Part shown: positions 59,994 through 64,000 of the stretch, in pieces | How positions within the stretch are numbered: the first letter of the stretch is position 1 | Layout: every line of letters starts with the position of its first letter | IMG/VR virus record: IMGVR_UViG_3300032284_002843 | Coordinates: 62,001 to 126,000 of that record | Direction: 5' to 3' (one strand) | Length of the DNA stretch: 64,000 bases | From: a virus | Position numbers and translations under genes: made by a program | The notes under the pieces: model-generated | Databases searched by the model: none | What the model was told of the DNA's origin: nothing | Seen by the model: the letters and a program-made list of their open reading frames with translations, nothing else

Positions 59994-62404
59994 ACAGGGA
60001 TTTGACCCGCGGCTAATAAATCCGCTGGTGTTTGATTGAATATAGAATACATTGCAACATCTTTTACAGCATGCAGTGTTTGTGTAAATTTTCCATCGTT
60101 GAAATGATTATCAACTTCTAACACAACATACATGCCATTAAATGCCCAGCTTGCAGTATTGAATTGAACTAATCCGGTAGCTTCATTTGGTTCTTCACCG
60201 GTTCTGAAATACAATAGAAACGCACATTCTCCTGTACCAAATAACGCACTTGCTTTTCCCGTTTGTGGCGAAGGTGGTGTATCTGGCGACAAATACTGTA
60301 AATTTTCAATGTTATCAAAGCCCATCCAATAGGGATCGCCTCTGATTTCTAGCTCAATATTCACAAACTGTGGACCGGTTACATTATTTAAAATTGTTGC
60401 CAACAATCCACGACTCTTTGGAGCACCAGAAGAATTTACATTGATAGATTCAGCCGTTCCTAATCCACCAGTATTGTTATCTTGAATACTAGGGGCTTTA
60501 GATATTGTGCTGGAAATTAATAGAGGATTGGTGTCTGCTACTTGCGGAGAAATTTGTTCAAGATAACGATCTTTTGCAGCTGATCTAGTAAGTGTATATA
60601 CTAATCTGTTGACAATATCTTGTTGAACAATTTTATCTTTTAATAATGTTGGATTACTAATAGTAATACCTGCAATAGCCTGTTCACCGGCACTCCCTGT
60701 TGCAAATTTAATTTCAAAATCACTTATATTAATTTTAGACGCAAAAGTTTGAAATTTTTCTTGTGCTGTAGACAACGCTGTTTGAGCTTCTGTTAGTGCT
60801 TTTTGATAATTTCCAAGTTTTTTGAATGTGTCAGAATTTGTAAGAGTTTCAAGATTGACTTTTGCTTCGTCTACAGCCTGTTTATTTTTTAAGTACTCAT
60901 TTCTAAGAGTTTGTGTTAAACTTTCGCCTGGTACACTTTGAGGAAGTTGAAACAATGTGCTGCTGTTAACACCGTCAAACATTGGCTGCAATGCTGCCCA
61001 ATATGCATCAAGCTTAATATCAAATTTTAAAACATCTGTGTTTAATCCAGTAAACTGGAAATAATATATCTTTTTTAATCTAGCAGAATTTACAAATTCT
61101 GTTATCCTTTGTTTTTGTACATCTTTCTTTTGACTGTTATCAATAAATGTACGATCTCTAAAACTTCTTACAGTGGGATATGGTTTGAAATAATAGGTGA
61201 TTTTTTTAACATAGTCTTGATATAGATAATTATAGCTAATAAATTCAACTTTTGATTCTATAAACGGAATTAACGAGATCCCTTCGCTTTCGGCTCTTGA
61301 CGAAGTTTTGCCGGCATCTTTACCGGCTGCTAATGGTCCTGCTATAAATTTTTTACCATCTTCACAGATACTCATCACTGTTTGTAAAACTTGTTCTATA
61401 GATTTACCTCTTGGTATTTGAATAGTAGGGGCATCGGTTCCTGTAACACTAAAGCCCGATTGGCTTGGGTTATCTGTGGGATTTCTTTTTAAGGCCCAGG
61501 CCCTCCACTCTTTTGGAAAAATAAAATCATATTCTACTCTTTTAGTTTCAAAATCATAATCAAGCTTTTTCATTTGCTCGTTCATTGTAGTTTTAAATCT
61601 ATCCCAAAACTCGCCAAAAGTCTTAACATCTTGAATCTTTAAATGTTGCCCAGAAAAAGTAAACTCATTGCTGGTAGCAAGACTACCGTCCATTACGCCT
61701 GTAATATTATAAATTGATCCGCTTGTTGTGCTGTCTACTGTGATATCAGTTATCAAAACTCTATACAATTTTTTAATGTCAATGGGAGTTTGAATTCCGC
61801 TTTCATCATATCCTTGAAACCATACTTCTATAAAGTAGCAACATTTTAAATGATTTTGAATTCCAAACTTATCTTTAGCTAATGAGTATAATCGATCTAC
61901 TAAACTGAGCCCATATGGTTCAACTAATGTCATGGTCCATGTTGTTTCAACGGCTATACCTATTCTTGATTGAGGGCTGCAAAGATTCTTTATTTCCATA
62001 TTACGAATATTAAATCCTACAGTTGTGCCACTTTCAGCTATTACTTCTTTAGGTACTTTGTCCCAATCGGCATGTGTATTAATTTGTTTAGAAATAGAAT
62101 CGCTAGTTACACAAAACTTAATATGATATGTATAGCTAGAATAACCATCTAGTATATTCGTTTCTGGTTTAAAACCTATTCCGGTCGCAGACAACGCAGA
62201 TAATATATTATTAAAATCTCCGTTTACAGTTGAGGGTATATCTGGAAGTGTTGTGTTAATTTTGCTACTAACTTCTCCAAGAATATTATCAGCTATGCCT
62301 TGGTCAACTCCTAAATTTGTTAGCTGTTGTCTAATTGAACCAAGCTTATCCTTAAATTTTTCCGCTGGATCAGCCAACGGATTAGGCGGTATAGGTCCCG
62401 TCAT
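59990..62404 (-). CDS. Large baseplate-associated protein
   Basis: 804 residues. Helical N-terminus (GSIRQQLTNLGVDQGIADNI), then a beta-rich part with TYHIKFCVTS, TTWTMTLVEPYG and VWFQGYDESG. A coiled coil lies near residues 485-550 (LKNKQAVDEAKVNLETL, ALTEAQTALSTAQEKF). YWAALQPMFDG and GDPYWMGFDN come later. Position next to gp5 and gp53 suggests a hub protein such as a gp27 equivalent, but the similarity is not certain. Confidence 0.72.
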   Translation of the reverse strand: MTGPIPPNPLADPAEKFKDKLGSIRQQLTNLGVDQGIADNILGEVSSKINTTLPDIPSTVNGDFNNILSALSATGIGFKPETNILDGYSSYTYHIKFCVTSDSISKQINTHADWDKVPKEVIAESGTTVGFNIRNMEIKNLCSPQSRIGIAVETTWTMTLVEPYGLSLVDRLYSLAKDKFGIQNHLKCCYFIEVWFQGYDESGIQTPIDIKKLYRVLITDITVDSTTSGSIYNITGVMDGSLATSNEFTFSGQHLKIQDVKTFGEFWDRFKTTMNEQMKKLDYDFETKRVEYDFIFPKEWRAWALKRNPTDNPSQSGFSVTGTDAPTIQIPRGKSIEQVLQTVMSICEDGKKFIAGPLAAGKDAGKTSSRAESEGISLIPFIESKVEFISYNYLYQDYVKKITYYFKPYPTVRSFRDRTFIDNSQKKDVQKQRITEFVNSARLKKIYYFQFTGLNTDVLKFDIKLDAYWAALQPMFDGVNSSTLFQLPQSVPGESLTQTLRNEYLKNKQAVDEAKVNLETLTNSDTFKKLGNYQKALTEAQTALSTAQEKFQTFASKINISDFEIKFATGSAGEQAIAGITISNPTLLKDKIVQQDIVNRLVYTLTRSAAKDRYLEQISPQVADTNPLLISSTISKAPSIQDNNTGGLGTAESINVNSSGAPKSRGLLATILNNVTGPQFVNIELEIRGDPYWMGFDNIENLQYLSPDTPPSPQTGKASALFGTGECAFLLYFRTGEEPNEATGLVQFNTASWAFNGMYVVLEVDNHFNDGKFTQTLHAVKDVAMYSIFNQTPADLLAAGQIPV

Positions 62405-62718
62405 TAAAGGTAACTCCTCGGAAGGCTATCTACACTAGGAACAAAGATTTGAATTCCAGTCTTAAAATCCCAAATTGGATCTGAAATTACATCAGGATTA
62501 CGCATCATAAACACCCACCAATAATCTGCTTTTTTATAGTAATCATAACTGAGAAGATCTGGTCTGTGATTGTATCTTGAGGCAAGTGTAATAAGTGTGT
62601 CATTTGGACCAGCCGTTAAATTTGGCGGTGTCCAAAAATCTAAATAATTTATTCCAGTATTCACTACCTGTTGAGTGGCAGCGTATAAACTAAAATTGTT
62701 GTAGGCAATAGTGGTCAT
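62404..62718 (-). CDS. gp53: Baseplate wedge protein, gp53-like with LysM-type fold
   Basis: 104 residues from ATG 62718, which has GGAGG 6 bases upstream; ATG 62724 is too close to that site. NDTLITLASRYNHRPDLLSYDYYKKADYWWVFMMRNPDV and the C-terminal GIQIFVPSVDSLP match gp53-type wedge proteins (Tyr-Tyr-x-x-Ala-Asp-Tyr-Trp-Trp). It ends in the ATG of the next protein (TAATG). Confidence 0.82.
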   Translation of the reverse strand: MTTIAYNNFSLYAATQQVVNTGINYLDFWTPPNLTAGPNDTLITLASRYNHRPDLLSYDYYKKADYWWVFMMRNPDVISDPIWDFKTGIQIFVPSVDSLPRSYL

Positions 62719-63836
62719 ACCCATCCTCCTGATTTGACTAAGTTGCCAGAACGAAAGTTTTCAAGATTGAAACTTCGTAGCTTGGTAGGACTATTTTGAA
62801 CCGTGATTCCTACAGATATGCTGAAAACAGCCGGTAGCCATAGGGTTTGATCTTGTGTGCGACCGTTTAAGTAAGACGTTGTCAAATCACTCCAAGACCC
62901 TGTTGTTTGATCAGTCTGAACAGATCTGGACAAATCAATTGGTACATAATCAACGTCTTTTGGCAAACTTATTGTAAATGAAGTAACAATAACTGGTAAT
63001 TGATTAAACATATAACTTCCATAAGCATCGAATAGAAGAACAGGAGGCGGTGTTCCTTTATATGGATCACTTGCACCAAAATTCATTTTGCTCACAGTAC
63101 GTAAGAAATGAATGCAAGCCATGGCATAGATTCCTTCTTCTTGATTTTGAACAGACCATTCACCTTCAACTGTCAGCGCTAAACTTGGAGTACGATGATA
63201 TGCATAAATGTCCTGATTAGCATGTGTTAATTCCATAGATTTATAATCAACTTGTTGTTGATAAGTAATTGTTGGCTGGTAAGGCCAAATCATTCCGTTT
63301 GTTGCCCTTAACGGCGACAATATAGGACTTTGTCCATAAACTATGTCTATAGCCGCAGGTTTTGGACGAAGTCTAACACGTCGGCCACTGCTATCTCCTA
63401 CGTTAGGCGAAGGGCCTTGAGTGTCTGTGGTTGCAGCACCAGTATCAGAATTGTCAGAAGATGATGTTAGGGCATTTAAATCTATACCTAAAGTATTGGC
63501 ACTAATTCCAAATGGATTTTGACCATTAGCAAAATTATTAAGAATATTAGCTGGGTTTTGAATATAACTGGCAGCCGTTGCACCATAACTTATTATACCA
63601 GATCCCGGTAATCCTCCAGCTTTGTTGTTTGAGCTTTGAGCACCACCTATTACACCGCCGGGTCCAACATTGCTATCACCATTTAAACTTGAATTGTAGG
63701 TAGGCGATGGCGATAATGCATTATTTGTGCCTTTAGCAACGCCAGAATTTGGAAAAAATGTAACAGATCCACCTGTAGTAGCGGGTATTTGATCATTTGG
63801 TCCAATTATTGTGCCATTTGGAGTTTTAGTTGCCAT
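62715..63836 (-). CDS. Virion structural protein, possible tail-tube/baseplate junction
   Basis: 373 residues. The first 130 are Gly/Ser/Asn-rich and disordered-looking. The folded part begins near 150 (RRVRLRPKPAA) with PYQPTITYQQQVDYKSME, LTVEGEWSVQNQEEG and YMFNQLPVIVTSFTISLPKDVDYV. It heads a four-gene run ending at gp5. A tail-tube terminator or tube-baseplate joint (gp48/gp54 role) is plausible from context. Confidence 0.72.
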   Translation of the reverse strand: MATKTPNGTIIGPNDQIPATTGGSVTFFPNSGVAKGTNNALSPSPTYNSSLNGDSNVGPGGVIGGAQSSNNKAGGLPGSGIISYGATAASYIQNPANILNNFANGQNPFGISANTLGIDLNALTSSSDNSDTGAATTDTQGPSPNVGDSSGRRVRLRPKPAAIDIVYGQSPILSPLRATNGMIWPYQPTITYQQQVDYKSMELTHANQDIYAYHRTPSLALTVEGEWSVQNQEEGIYAMACIHFLRTVSKMNFGASDPYKGTPPPVLLFDAYGSYMFNQLPVIVTSFTISLPKDVDYVPIDLSRSVQTDQTTGSWSDLTTSYLNGRTQDQTLWLPAVFSISVGITVQNSPTKLRSFNLENFRSGNLVKSGGWV

Positions 63837-63857
63837 TATATCCTCAATATTATTGAA

Positions 63858-63865
63858 TATTTATT
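63858..63865 (-). promoter_or_regulatory. Late-type promoter AATAAATA
   Basis: Minus strand AATAAATA, 21 bases before ATG 63836, with GAGGA before the ATG. Likely late promoter for the baseplate run. A short CATATT-type dyad (CAATA/TATTG) overlaps it. Confidence 0.55.
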
Positions 63866-63898
63866 GCAAATTTTGTAGGGTTCATTTTTCGCCGTGTT

Positions 63899-63962
63899 TT
63901 GACCATTTTATCAAAAAAGCTTACAATTCAAATACTTGTCTAGACAAAGGAACTTTAATGGT
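63899..63962 (+). promoter_or_regulatory. Promoter with start-codon arm for the last gene
   Basis: -35 TTGACC (63899-63904), exactly 17 bases, -10 TACAAT (63922-63927). ACCATT (63902-63907) pairs with AATGGT (63957-63962), which holds ATG 63958. AAAGGA precedes the start. Confidence 0.55.
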
Positions 63963-64000
63963 AACAACAGGAACAACTAAAATTAAATATCTAACCAATA
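63958..64000 (+). CDS. Start of an unidentified gene (3' truncated)
   Basis: Fourteen codons from ATG 63958 to the window end, reading MVTTGTTKIKYLTN. AAAGGA lies 5 bases upstream and a good promoter further up. Too short to identify; it runs out of the window. Confidence 0.5.
   Translation, partial: MVTTGTTKIKYLTN

Noticed and set aside
1-64000. tRNA genes, CRISPR arrays, integrase or attachment sites
   Set aside because: Looked for in all intergenic gaps; none has a cloverleaf, spaced repeats or an integrase gene nearby.

Overview
The window is a gene-dense, AT-rich stretch of a large lytic T4-like myovirus, probably infecting an aquatic bacterium. Support comes from baseplate proteins of the T4 gp25, gp6, gp5 and gp53 types in a head-to-tail minus-strand block, T4-type late promoters (TATAAATA and close variants), a flavin-dependent thymidylate synthase, a T4-type RNA ligase and a giant tail protein of the kind seen in marine T4-like phages. 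There is no integrase, tRNA, rRNA or CRISPR array. No stretch longer than about 200 bases lacks a gene.

Layout. 1-6.8 kb (+): a DNA-modification island with a DpdA-like transglycosylase, FolE, QueD and QueE, interleaved with unknown genes. 6.8-12.5 kb (+): small accessory genes, a 5'-3' exonuclease, a NADAR protein and a nucleotidyltransferase-like protein. 12.6-15.1 kb (+): a MoxR ATPase and VWA/metallopeptidase-like pair with GC-richer codons. 15.1-22.7 kb (+): small genes, a MazG-like protein, a frameshifted homing nuclease, a methyltransferase-like protein, a PNK-type phosphatase and a Nudix hydrolase. 22.7-25.8 kb: an Ntn-hydrolase (-) divergent from two radical SAM genes (+). 25.8-30.4 kb (+): RNA ligase 1, small membrane proteins, a PNK-type kinase, an HNH endonuclease and two conserved phage proteins, ending at a bidirectional terminator. 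30.4-37.3 kb (-): a nucleotidyltransferase and kinase pair, a GIY-YIG endonuclease, thyX and a glycosyltransferase cluster. 37.4-55.3 kb (-): tail-fibre-like genes, a 3759-residue tail protein, gp6 and gp25. 55.5-56.5 kb (+): a metallopeptidase and two membrane proteins. 56.5-63.8 kb (-): a gp5-like hub carrying an SGNH domain and two lysozyme-like domains, a large baseplate protein, a gp53-like protein and one more structural protein. A plus-strand gene starts at 63958 and leaves the window.

Most striking signal. About twenty internal promoters sit inside an inverted repeat. The left arm lies in or upstream of the -35/-10 region. The right arm covers the Shine-Dalgarno sequence or start codon of the gene the promoter serves. 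RNA started at the internal promoter lacks the left arm. RNA reading through from upstream can fold and hide the start. T4 uses this for a few late genes (e, soc, I-TevI). Here it recurs on both strands and with sigma70-like promoters. A second pattern is a group of genes whose -10 box ends 4-8 bases before the start codon with no Shine-Dalgarno sequence, which suggests leaderless mRNAs.

How the genes work together. FolE, QueD and QueE would make 7-carboxy-7-deazaguanine and DpdA would put a 7-deazaguanine into phage DNA as protection from restriction. RNA ligase with separate kinase and phosphatase genes would repair cleaved tRNA. The NADAR, Nudix and NMN-adenylyltransferase-like proteins could act on NAD or ADP-ribose in counter-defence. 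The minus-strand block builds the baseplate and fibres, and the glycosyltransferases beside it may decorate them.
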